A stretch of 35,647 nt of DNA from Symbiodinium natans. Its lineage: Eukaryota; Sar; Dinophyceae; Suessiales; Symbiodiniaceae. Of this stretch, positions 27,240 to 35,259 are shown piece after piece. Within the stretch, counting starts at the first letter, position 1; the number at the start of each line of letters is the position of its first letter. Position numbers and translations under genes: made by a program. The notes below the pieces were generated by a model. The model searched no databases. It was not told the origin of the DNA and saw only the letters and a program-made list of their open reading frames with translations. The stretch spans positions 1-35,647 of the forward strand of contig CAJNDS010001084.1 of assembly GCA_905221605.1 (NCBI GenBank). Reading direction: 5' to 3'.

Positions 27240-27780
27240 GGTATATAGTATACGATACTACACTATACTCGACTATGAAGATACTATAAAGTAAAGTAAA
27301 TGTATAGTAGTGTCGATGTACAAAGTGTGTGGCCTAACTTTCTCCCACGACTTGAAGCACATTGCAAGGAAGTCTTTGGGCTACGGCAATCCTACAGTAT
27401 CGTCCAGTTTGGTATAGTATAGTATACAGTATGGTATATAGGATATCGTATATAGTATCGTCTCGCGTAGTATAGTACAGTACAGTATAGTGCAGTGTAG
27501 TATAGTGTGGGGGAGCGTGGTCTCCCCTACCGGTCTCTTGGTGATCTCCTGGTGGTCTCCTGGGGTCTGCTGGTTTGCTGTCTTGCTGCCCTAAACCCTA
27601 AACCCTAATTTTGGTGATCTCATGTGGTCTCCCGCTGGTCTCCTGTCGTGGTCTTTCACTGTCTGGGGGGTCTATGCTAGCATAGTCGATCTATTGTATT
27701 ATATAGGATACTCTGTATATATATATATATATATAGTATACTATATAGTGTAGTATAACATAGTTTACTACATAGTTCTG
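27240..27780. repeat. Degenerate GTATA and GGTCTCCTG repeats after the methyltransferase
   Basis: GTATAGTATAGTATACAGTA-type pentamer-based sequence runs at 27240-27300 and 27410-27510, with more TATAG/(TA)n at 27690-27770. Between them GGTCTCCTGG words repeat at about 27520-27660, with a CCCTAAA remnant at 27591-27608. Confidence 0.75.
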
Positions 27781-28455
27781 TAGCGTGGGGATCTTCGAAG
27801 TAACATGTTTTTTCCGGAGGTCCATGGGCGTCTACACATACTATAGCGCTAAGAAATTATTAGCAGCTACAGGTGCATTGGAAACAAACTCGGTGGCAGT
27901 GAACGCCTAGCATGGGTATCCTTAGGTGAGGTCCCTGCTTCAAACGGTCTTTTTGTCTAGGCATCCTGTGATGTCTTGTAAGATCAGATCAGTACGCTAG
28001 CAACTCAACCCAAAACCCTCTGTACACACGACATATCCTAAACCTCAAACCCTAGCCGCCTACTAGACCTCCTTGGACCCTGCACCCTAAGCCTAAAGCC
28101 TGGAACTTTCAACCCTTCAGCCCTACACTCTGAATCCTAAGGCCGATAAGGGACGTTTTCTTCAAAGAAGGCACTCTTCCACCATCACGACGAACGCCCC
28201 ACTACCAGCTTTGCGAGAATACCGTCTTGTGCCGTGGTTGCTCTTTGCCTCCGACTAGCCTATGGCTTCTGCCGAGCCTCACATGGTGGCATGATCGGGC
28301 ATCATGCCCTGAATGCAAGAGGTGAGGCTTGCCATTCAGCAGCACCGCACGCAAGCACCCCCCCCCCCGACTTTCTAAACACTCAACCTACGCCACAAAA
28401 AAAAGAAACAAAAAACAGAAACCGAAAACCTGTATGAATCCATCTCCGAGTCGCA
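27781..28455. other. Spacer with decayed CCCTAAA words
   Basis: Around 28010-28145 occur cctaaacctcaaaccctag-type remnants. No gene seen. Confidence 0.5.
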
Positions 28456-28533
28456 ATGTCGGAGACGGCCCTTAGCCGACTGGCGGCATCTGCGAAGCGA
28501 CACCGGCGCCTCCGGCTACAGGAGCGGCAAAAG
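28456..28533 (+). CDS. Possible first exon: MSETALSRLAASAKRHRRL
   Basis: ATG 28456 opens 26 codons of basic helical sequence up to a GT donor (aaaag|gtctca). AAAAGG recurs at the matching acceptor (28688-28693). Linkage to the ankyrin gene is by position and phase only. Confidence 0.35.
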
Positions 28534-31500
28534 GTCTCAGGGTAGTTCTATGGTCCCTTACCTCCTTTAGAGGGTTCTGAAGTATGGGCCCTTGGGTGGT
28601 ATCGGGTATCTAAGGGGTATAGAAGGGGTACAATAAGGTGTCCCCCGTTTCAGGGCCCAGACTTGGGAACCATGCAACTACCCCAACAAAAGGGCTCCAT
28701 CCCTGTAGTGAACTCTACAAACCCTAAACCCCAAACCCTAAACCCTAAACCCTGAACCCTGAACCCTGAACCCTAAACCCTAGCCCTAAACCCTAAACAG
28801 TCATTTGGAGAACATGGGCAGTCCTCGATATTTTCCAAGTCCCTAAATCTACCAAGCGGCCGATAGATGCAGGGGGTTTAGGGTTTCGGGTTTAGGGTTT
28901 AGGGGTTAGGACGCACACAAGGAACCCATAATTGAGGGACCTGCCCAGCGACTCTTGATTGCAAAAAAGGCCCAGTGTTTGGGGTTGAGGAGTCAAGGTG
29001 ATAACTTTAGCACTAATAAGAATCAGAAATTTCTATGATATGTAATGTTAGATAATGTAAGTATGTCATTTCCCGATTACAAAATACTCTACCAAACTAT
29101 CTCAACATAGCAGGATAATGGCAGAATAAGTAGTAAAATCACATGAACAATACAACCATCCAGCAAAATACCCAGGGCAGGTGGTGTGTCGTTGTAAATG
29201 GTCGCGCAACCATGCGGGCAGCAAGAGATCCCAAACCCAAGGTCCCAAGACACAGCGACGAAGCACACCAAGTCTCGCAACACTGCATCCTGTTAGGGTT
29301 TAGGGTTTAGGGTTTAGGGTTTAGGGTTTAGGGTTTAGGGTTTAGGGTTTAGGGTTTAGGGTTTAGGGTTTAGGGTTTAGGGTTTAGGGTTTAGGGTTTA
29401 GGGTTTAGGGTTTAGGGCCTCCATGTTGCCTCGAGCTCCGACCTGGAGGATGTGCCAACGCGGCTGTCCTTTCCGATGTACACGGCCTCTCGAGCATGGA
29501 GTTAAGGTTTGCAGTGGTCGTGGGGCCGTGGGGGTGATAGCAAGACCCTAAACCCTAAGCCCTAAAACCTAAATCCTAAACCCTAAGCCCTAAACCCTAA
29601 ACCCTAAACCCTAAATCCTAGCTGCTAGGTTTCCATAAGTTGCCTCCGGGAGGTCGTGGTGGCCAGGGTAGCGATCTGATGCCCAGGTGTCCGTTGATAT
29701 CCTTCTGCAGATGAGCGAAGTCCGAGCTCACGAGGAGCGTGCTACTATGTTGCTACAGTGCAGTATGGCCCTAAACCCTAAACCCTAAAATGCCGTCGAA
29801 CTTTTCTGCGCCAACTTTAAATTAAAGGCACGGTTTCTTCCTTCCTTTTCCTCAATCACAGTTATTTCCGGAATGAGTCCCTGCAATGTGGCCTGAGTGT
29901 CAGCTAGGCGGGTGGCAAAATGAACCCTAAACCCTAAACCCTAGACCCTAGACCCTAGACCCTAAACCCTAAACACCATCATCATCAATCCAGGAGCTAC
30001 TGGAGGGAGGGGCCTTGACCGTGTATGAGGAGAGATTGGGCAGGGCCATGTTTGTTTCGCATCAGTGGCTGTCAGACCTCCATCCGGACCCTCATGCCAA
30101 GCAGTTCCTTACTGGCTCAAAACCCAACTTTTCAACTTTTGGGCTTCGTATAAGTAGTTTATTCTGAAGGTTTGAACTTTTATTTCCTTGGGTTTTGGGC
30201 CAGTAAGGTTCAAGGTGCTGCAGCAGGCGCTGACAAACCTTATGTCGGGGAAAAGCCAGGTGCAGGTTCCTGTTGTGATGGAGATTCAGTACGGCCGCCT
30301 CAGGACCGTCGCATCTTTCGGCACTCGGGAGCCTACTTTGACTTTGCTTTGGCAAAGCCATAGATAGCTGAAAAGGCAACTGCAACCAAATGCAACTAAC
30401 ATCGTGTTACAGATGAGAACCGACTATGCCTATGGGCTATTCTAAACCCTAAACACCCTAAACACCCTAAACACCCTAAACTCCCTAAACTCCCTAAACG
30501 CCCTAAACGCCCTAAACGCCCTAAACCCTAAACCGCTGGCCACTCCAGGACCCCCACATCATCCGAGATGACTGCCAGACCACTTTTTATCTGGTACGAC
30601 TATTTTTCGTGCCCGCAAGGCACTGACAGCGGATCCGTCCACTCTCGGCAATGTGCAATTGACACTATTGTGTCATATGTCGCCAGTTGCGAGTATTTTG
30701 TCATACTTTGCCCTGCGGTGACTCATGAGACGCAACAGCGCCTGCTGGGTGAAGACGCCTGGGCAGAGAGGGGGTGGTGCAGACTCTTGGTGGCTCTGTA
30801 GGGAACCTGATCTAACTTTGTTTTGGGTTCTGTTAGAGTCCTCTTCAAAACCCAAGGCTGTTCTTTTCCCCTTAGAAACTGATTCAGGACTTGAGAGGCT
30901 GGCCAGAGAGCTTGCAGCCCGAGCTGACGGTTACGTGATGGTGTTGCATAGCGCGGTACATCAAAGCCTGATTTTCAATACGAGCAGGCACCTGGATGCC
31001 CCTGGTGCAGGGCAGTTCACTTGGCAGACGGATCGGGCCCGAATTGCGAGCGTTATTGTCCAACTGATTTGGCAGAAGCTGCATTACTTTCTTGAGCAAG
31101 GCGACTTGCACAACTATCGATTTCTGTTGAACACACAGATGGCCTGCTGCTTGGAAGGTTTGGATGCAGTGCCTATTGAAGGTCTAGTGCCGGGCTTCGT
31201 GGCACAAAGCGATCCTCTGGACGAGCCACAGGCTGTGACTGGGGTGGATTTAGAATACATTTTAAATTTCTATGGGTCCTAATCCCTGTATACCCTTGAT
31301 GGCCCATAGAAATTTTAATCTTTATAGGGCCCCCAAATCCCGCCCAGGTGATGGTGGAGTGGTTTCTGCATCAGAATGGGTTCAGGACCGTCTCGGAGCG
31401 CGATGCTGCTGGCTGGACACCCATCTGTTATGCTGTCATGAAGGGCGACCCGTACTTGGTGGAGGCCCTACTTGAGCTAAAAGCCGACTGCAGGGATCGG

Positions 31501-33045
31501 GTTACGCGGCACAAGTCGGACATCGGCTTCTGCAAGAACACCCCTGTGCTGGCCTTGGCCGCCCACTTTGCCAACAACGACACCCTAAGGGTCTTGCTGT
31601 CGGCACGGGCGGATGTGCACGACCGCGCGAGCCACTGGGGTATGGCCCTGCACTCGGCATCCTTTGCGGATAACGTGGAAGGCGTGCGGATCCTGTACGC
31701 TGCAAGGGCAGACCCGAACCGTAGGATGGGGCCCGGACTGGATGCTTTTGCCCTGGCTTGCGCTGCAGGGTCCTATCGGGTCATAAGCGAGCTGCGGTCC
31801 CAGATGCACAGGGATGGCCTCCCGAAGCACAGCCTGCACTACGCCTTGATGATCGATGGGGGCTCGACGCTGTCGATCTCCACTTTGATCCAGGCAAGAG
31901 CAGACGTGAACGAGCCGCTTCACTTTACGCAGCCGACCTGGCGGCTTCTTTTCGCAGCTCTTAGCATCCGCCACCAGGTCAGCCTCGGGGCCTATTAGAC
32001 TTTGACTGTACACGTTGCTGCTGCGCTTCGCACGTAAGACCCCCTAGGTTTCAGACAGGACATGTTGCTTTAAGAATGGCCCCGGTGAGTGAATGACTGA
32101 AGGGGTGTGTGCGGATAGCAAAAGATAAGGGCCGAAACCCTAAATCCTAAACCCTAAACCCTAAACCCATGGCTTCCGAACCCGAACGCGAACCTCCACT
32201 CCAGGTCAGTCCCTCTGCGTTGACGGCCCTGGGGTACCACCATCGTGGGGCGACGCCCCTCATGTTTAGCATCCTCAGTGGCTACTTCAAGGCGGCCACC
32301 CAGCTTCTTGAGGCCCTTGGGGGTCTCATGGCGACCTCAGAACCTAAACCTGAAACCCTGAGCCCTATAAACCCTAGTCCCAATCCCCCATCGCCTTAGA
32401 ACCCCTTCTGCCGCACCTGCCTCTTAAGTGAAAGAAATTGGGATGTTCCCCCCTTTTCCCAGGAGTCCTGTTATAGGGATGATAAAAGGGGGGGGGGGGG
32501 AGTACTATATTCCCTATTAAGGACTGTTAGTATAAGGGGGCAAGACCCCAACAAAAAACATCTCCTTCCCCGGAAGCGGAAACGACAAAGAACAGATTCT
32601 TTGACGGGTGTCTTTCTTGAAAATTACGGCCCTTGCACATCTGTGTTGATAAATTCCTTCGAAGCTTCAAGATGCAACCATGTCGGCAAGCTACATGACC
32701 TATCGTACGACTAGAAGCCCGCAGAAACACTTAGAAGTCTAACATACAAACAGAAGTCTCGGGGCTTTTGCAAAATGCCCGCACAGCCCTGTTGGCACCA
32801 CTTGGATCATGAGATTCTTGGGCATACCACTTTTCTGCAGCCCTCAACCCTACACCCTAGCCCTAAACCCTACAACACCGCTCTTTCATCAGTACAAGCT
32901 TTGCCTCGAGGCCAGGGCGCACGTTGAGATTCAAAACGCGCGGGGGAAAACCGTGGCCGACTTGGCGCGAGAGGCCGAGAGATGCGAGGGAGCCCTACTT
33001 CGGGTTTGGAGGAGTTTAGGGTCTAGGGGGCTAAAACCGGTTTAG
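28456..33045 (+). CDS. SHQW/WYDYFS-domain ankyrin-repeat protein, about 11 exons
   Basis: Well-supported exons: 29416-29484, 29687-29734, 29994-30103, 30208-30303, 30549-30781, 30888-31234, 31348-31977, 32205-32312, 32911-33045. Possible first exons are 28456-28533 and 28693-28707. All phases agree. Motifs in order: DLEDVPTRLSFPMY, EVRAHEELLEGGAL, FVSHQWLSDLHPDP, PLFIWYDYFSCPQ, AIDTIVSYVASCEYFVILCP, RGWCRLERLARELA, FTWQTDRARIA, WQKLHYFLEQGD, then ankyrin repeats (AAGWTPICYAVMKGDP, LVEALLELKAD, LHSASFADN, GATPLMFSILSG, GKTVADLARE). SHQW, WYD..S.PQ and RGWC with ankyrins is a combination I associate with large dinoflagellate families. The domain recalls TIR/HET-like signalling folds, but its function is unknown. 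Splicing restores RGWCRLERL and LLEARAHVEIQNARGKT exactly, strong support for the GA and GC donors chosen. Confidence 0.75.
28540..28683. mobile_element. Miniature inverted-repeat element, 144 bp, in a proposed intron
   Basis: The left end GGGTAGTTCTATGGTCCC and the right end GGGAACCATGCAACTACCC are reverse complements except for three positions. A second family member lies at 3579-3628. The element almost fills the interval 28534-28692 between two AAAAGG copies. Confidence 0.6.
28693..28707 (+). CDS. Possible micro-exon (5 codons)
   Basis: It lies between acceptor caaaag|ggc and a GT donor cctgta|gtgaac. GSIPV would join GLHVASSSDLEDV of the next exon in phase. Very short, so weak. Confidence 0.2.
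28718..28912. repeat. CCCTAAA and TTTAGGG tracts in opposite orientation
   Basis: CCCTAAA/CCCTGAA units lie at 28727-28798 and inverted TTTAGGG units at 28875-28910. Confidence 0.85.
28913..29290. other. AT-richer intronic stretch, nothing recognised
   Basis: The sequence between heptamer tracts is lower in GC (ataagaatcagaaatttcta). No coding signal is convincing. Confidence 0.4.
29291..29418. repeat. TTTAGGG array, about 18 units, abutting an exon
   Basis: A perfect array whose last unit supplies TTTAG|GG at the proposed 3' splice site of exon 29416-29484. Confidence 0.95.
29416..29484 (+). CDS. Ankyrin-gene exon: DLEDVPTRLSFPMYT
   Basis: It is open from the heptamer acceptor (in-frame TAG at 29413) to a GC donor (acacg|gcctct). 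Joined to the next exon it gives FPMYTVSVDILLQM, as expected for the family. Confidence 0.55.
29545..29622. repeat. CCCTAAA/CCCTAAG tract in intron
   Basis: About ten units with A/G and T variants in intron 29485-29686. Confidence 0.9.
29687..29734 (+). CDS. Ankyrin-gene exon, 16 codons
   Basis: The acceptor is gcccag|gtg. It encodes VSVDILLQMSEVRAHE. The GA donor gag|gagcgt is mirrored by gagcta at the next exon and restores AHEELLEGG. Confidence 0.6.
29922..29976. repeat. CCCTAAA / CCCTAGA tract in intron
   Basis: Heptamers with a central block of ccctaga variants, in intron 29735-29993. Confidence 0.9.
29994..30103 (+). CDS. Ankyrin-gene exon with SHQW motif
   Basis: The acceptor is atccag|gagcta. 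It encodes ELLEGGALTVYEERLGRAM then FVSHQWLSDLHPDPHAK. Ends with two bases of a Gln codon completed after the introner-like intron. Confidence 0.75.
30104..30207 (+). mobile_element. Introner-like intron, 104 nt, with 20-bp terminal inverted repeats
   Basis: The intron starts GTTC and the next exon starts GTTC. Directly inside are CTTACTGGCTCAAAACCCAA (30108-30127) and TTGGGTTTTGGGCCAGTAAG (30188-30207), reverse complements at 19 of 20 positions. Splicing removes one GTTC copy plus the element exactly and restores HAKQFKVLQQAL. This is the structure of a DNA transposon with a 4-bp target duplication acting as an intron. Confidence 0.8.
30208..30303 (+). CDS. Ankyrin-gene exon, 96 nt
   Basis: It encodes FKVLQQALTNLMSGKSQVQV, then VVMEIQYGRLR. 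The GA donor (ctcag|gaccgt) repeats at the next acceptor (tccag|gacccc). Confidence 0.65.
30442..30535. repeat. CCCTAAACACC / CTCC / CGCC decamer array
   Basis: Ten-base units (ccctaaacac, ccctaaactc, ccctaaacgc) occur in homogeneous blocks of three, in intron 30304-30548. Confidence 0.9.
30549..30781 (+). CDS. Ankyrin-gene exon with WYDYFSCPQ motif
   Basis: It encodes TARPLFIWYDYFSCPQG, SCEYFVILCPAVTHE and WAERGWC. A GA donor (tgca|gactct) restores RGWCRLERL with the next exon. Without splicing the frame hits TAG within 10 codons. Confidence 0.75.
30782..30887 (+). other. GA-AG intron, 106 nt, flanked by GACT
   Basis: The intron begins GACT and the next exon begins GACT. No clear terminal inverted repeat, only weak internal pairing. 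Confidence 0.65.
30888..31234 (+). CDS. Ankyrin-gene exon: linker domain
   Basis: It encodes LERLARELAARADGYVMVLH, FTWQTDRARIASVIVQL, WQKLHYFLEQGDLHNYRF and FVAQSDPLDEPQA. The donor is GT. Confidence 0.75.
31235..31347 (+). mobile_element. Introner-like intron, 113 nt, with inverted repeats
   Basis: GTGA occurs at the intron start and at the next exon start. Inside these, CTGGGGTGGATTT (31239-31251) pairs with AAATCCCGCCCAG (31335-31347) at 11 of 13 positions. A second perfect 13-bp pair AAATTTCTATGGG / CCCATAGAAATTT lies at 31264-31276 and 31303-31315, so nearly the whole intron folds back on itself. Confidence 0.75.
31348..31977 (+). CDS. Ankyrin-gene exon: main ankyrin repeats
   Basis: 210 codons hold about five ankyrin-like repeats: GWTPICYAVMKGDPYLVEAL, TPVLALAAHFANNDTLRVLL, MALHSASFADNVEGVRILY, DAFALACAAGSYRVISEL, and a degenerate one ending ARADVNE. 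The GT donor cag|gtcagc is mirrored by cag|gtcagt. Confidence 0.85.
32135..32168. repeat. CCCTAAA tract in intron
   Basis: Four to five units in intron 31978-32204. Confidence 0.85.
32205..32312 (+). CDS. Ankyrin-gene exon: further ankyrin repeat
   Basis: It encodes VSPSALTALGYHHRGATPLM then FSILSGYFKAATQLLE. GC donor gag|gccctt; the next exon begins gccagg. Confidence 0.75.
32313..32910 (+). other. Ankyrin-gene intron (GC-AG), 598 nt, flanked by GAGGCC
   Basis: GAGGCC spans both splice sites. Inside are a mini-element-like region (about 32465-32540: gttatagggatgata ... ccctattaaggactgt, as at 9660-9741), a run of about 13 G, and short CCCTAAA remnants near 32850. Confidence 0.6.
32911..33045 (+). 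CDS. Ankyrin-gene terminal exon (or next-to-last)
   Basis: It encodes ARAHVEIQNARGKTVADLA, REAERCEGALLRVW and runs to TAG 33043-33045. The last residues read through heptamer-like sequence (tttagggtctag), so the coding part may end at an earlier donor or the stop may be fortuitous. Confidence 0.6.
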   Translation, partial: ARAHVEIQNARGKTVADLAREAERCEGALLRVWRSLGSRGLKPV

Positions 33046-33600
33046 GGTTCAGGATATTAGAACAAAGGTTTTTTGGGGGGGGGGTTGATAAATCCCAAAA
33101 CATAGCGTCAACCACAAGGGGTAGCAAGTGCAGGGTGAGAGGGGTACTTGGAGGTTCATGGGTACTGCTAGCCCCAATTATCCCTGCACTTAATAAGCCC
33201 CTGAGTCCCCCTAACTACAGTTATGATTGGGGAGATAAGCTCTAGCAGCACTTCTAGTTCAGCCACCCAAGTCCGCTAAGTAGGTTGTAAATACAGTTTA
33301 GGGTTAACAAGTACCCATCTAAACCCTAAGCCCTAAACCCTAAACCCTAAACCTCCAAGTAGGATCGGTGTGGCGCCTGCGGAGTTCTTGAGGACTCCCG
33401 ATACGTCGTTGCTGTTTCTTAGTAGGGAATCATGAGGGCACCATATATGCCCTTTAAGGGATCCTCGTTCCCTACTAAGAACCAGCCAGTTTACACGGTT
33501 TGGGGTCGACACTGGCATAGCTGCAGTAGGGCATAGTTGGGCTCAGCTCAGGAAAGAGTTTCTTGTGCAGTTGGTTTACTGTGGTACCTGGTCACCAGCA
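33046..33600. other. Spacer with heptamer tract and inverted-repeat element
   Basis: A CCCTAAA/CCCTAAG tract lies at 33318-33354. No gene seen. Confidence 0.5.
33416..33481. repeat. Inverted-repeat element, 66 bp
   Basis: TTCTTAGTAGGGAA (33416-33429) and TTCCCTACTAAGAA (33468-33481) are perfect 14-bp inverted repeats. The centre contains a second dyad (gggcaccatatatgccc). Confidence 0.7.
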
Positions 33601-33601
33601 G

Positions 33602-33904
33602 GTGCACGCTCCTCTTGCTCTGATGGATGCCTTGGAGGGCATGTGGGTGGTACCCTCGGAGAAGCGGCTGCCCATCTTCCACAGGACAGGCGGCTGCAGA
33701 GCCTCATCCGACATGGTCCTTGAGTACTTCTGAGCGTTGCGAGATTTACCCACTATAGTGGGTAAAGTGTTTCGCAGTTGAGACTTAGAGCTGAAGGGTG
33801 CTTGCATGGATTGTGGTGCCACAAACAGGGGTATCCACGAGTGGAATGTTGCTATTGCGGGGCGCGGCATTCCTGCGGTGATCCCCTACACTGGCACTCA
33901 ATAG
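33602..33904 (+). CDS. Possible two-exon gene fragment, unrecognised
   Basis: Exon 33602-33721 (acceptor cagcag|gtgcac) encodes PLALMDALEGMWVVPSEKR then PIFHRTGG. A GA donor at 33722 and an AAG|G acceptor at 33796 join it in phase to GACMDCGATNRGIHEWNVA, then GRGIPAVIPYTGT, with TAG 33902-33904 or an earlier GC donor at 33894. CMDC plus HEW might be part of a metal site. Minus-strand frames overlap; the plus reading looks better because phase and the AG|G acceptors agree. Confidence 0.4.
33749..33770. repeat. Perfect 22-bp palindrome
   Basis: TTTACCCACTA followed by its exact reverse complement TAGTGGGTAAA, in the centre of the proposed 75-nt intron 33722-33796. Confidence 0.85.
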
Positions 33905-34008
33905 TCTGAGATACGAGGCCCTGAATCCCAAGCAAGACCCTGCACGTCTGGATGACTCATGTCTGGAGTTTCACGGTGGTGAACCCGGCACGAGTACAAT
34001 GACGTCGC

Positions 34009-34260
34009 TGCAACTACTGCCACGGCGCGATCACCATTCTACATGTACGATTGCCGACGTACGTGTCAAGCAGTCTGTACAAAGGACTGCGCTGGGCGCA
34101 GGCAAGCAACGATGTTTTTACACACTCTCTGACACCCGGCCCTGCTTTCCCCGGCAAAGAGCTTCGAGCCATTGAGTTCCAAACGCTAGCAACACCGATC
34201 CTGAAGCTGTCATCCAAAGACTGCCTGGGCAGTACGGGCAGAAGCGTCTGTTTAAGTCTA
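34009..34260 (+). CDS. Possible exon, unrecognised
   Basis: The plus frame SSSLYKGLRWAQASNDVF, PGPAFPGKELRAIEFQTL is open here, but the opposite strand also has a frame of similar quality over 34014-34217. Strand undecided. Confidence 0.2.
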
Positions 34261-34645
34261 GGACCGGGAATAGGCCCTTTTTTCGTTTTTTTAGGGTTGG
34301 GGTTCCCTTAACTTATAATCCCCTTCAAACCAAACAGGGTACCCTTTGTATTCCTAGGTTACTCTCGGGTCTAGAAGTCTCACTAACAGAAGAAGGACCC
34401 TCAGTGGGCCATTTTCGCATCGATCTGTAGGGGTTTTGGGGACTGGGCCGTGCTTTCTGCACTTGTGCTGCAGTCCCCTAAACCCTAAACCCTAGTCCCT
34501 AGGCTTGCATCATTTTGCACCTGTGCCCTGAAGCCTGCAACATCCTCTAACCATACGTAGGAGTGTCTACAACTACGTACTGTCCTCTGTCATGCCCCCA
34601 GCATTGCATACCCTGGTGTTCGGAAAAGGACACCTTTGACGCAAT

Positions 34646-35236
34646 TCAACCCCTGAACAAGTTTGGGCAAAAGGTACCAGGAAAATAACCGCACAAGCCC
34701 CACATGTAATGTGCCATAGCAACCGGTGACGAAAGCAGACCAGACTCCCGCGCCGCTTGGAGAGCAGCCCTATACTCCTTGCAAATGCTTGCGAGCATAT
34801 GCAGTCTGAAGGTTTGGCCGTGGGTGCTGGTACTTGTGAGTGCGACATTTACACGGCTTTTTTCTCTAAGCAATAATCGGAAGAGACCCATTTCTTGCGG
34901 AAACCATCCACAGGCCCCCTCTTTCGCTGTCCAATCTGTACGGTGTACGAGGCTTCTTTGTTGCTTGCCTAGGTGAAGGGTTCGGCCCTTTTGCGGTAGT
35001 AGATGGTGATAGAGACTTACCACGACTCGATCTTGTTCGGACGGAGTTCTTGTCCCTGAGGTATATTCAGAGATATTTGTACACCGGACAGCCCATGATG
35101 GCACCATAAGAAGAGTTTTTGAGTCTTGTCGTTGGCATTCCCGAGCGTAAGGCTTCGGAATGCTGAATATTCTCGTGGTACCGAACGTGCAGAGAGCGGC
35201 GCGGATGCAATAACCGGCTGCTGTGTGAGCCGTCAT
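34646..35236 (-). CDS. Possible minus-strand coding region, unrecognised (about 196 codons)
   Basis: A long frame with mixed composition: FPQEMGLFRLLLREKSRVNV, FRLHMLASICKEYRAALQAA and HYMWGLCGYFPGTFCP. No domain recognised. Length in non-repetitive sequence is the main support. The 5' part (MTAHTAAGYC) is less convincing. Confidence 0.3.
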   Translation of the reverse strand: MTAHTAAGYCIRAALCTFGTTRIFSIPKPYARECQRQDSKTLLMVPSWAVRCTNISEYTSGTRTPSEQDRVVVSLYHHLLPQKGRTLHLGKQQRSLVHRTDWTAKEGACGWFPQEMGLFRLLLREKSRVNVALTSTSTHGQTFRLHMLASICKEYRAALQAARESGLLSSPVAMAHYMWGLCGYFPGTFCPNLFRG

Positions 35237-35259
35237 TTAAGTAATACTTACTGGTGTGA

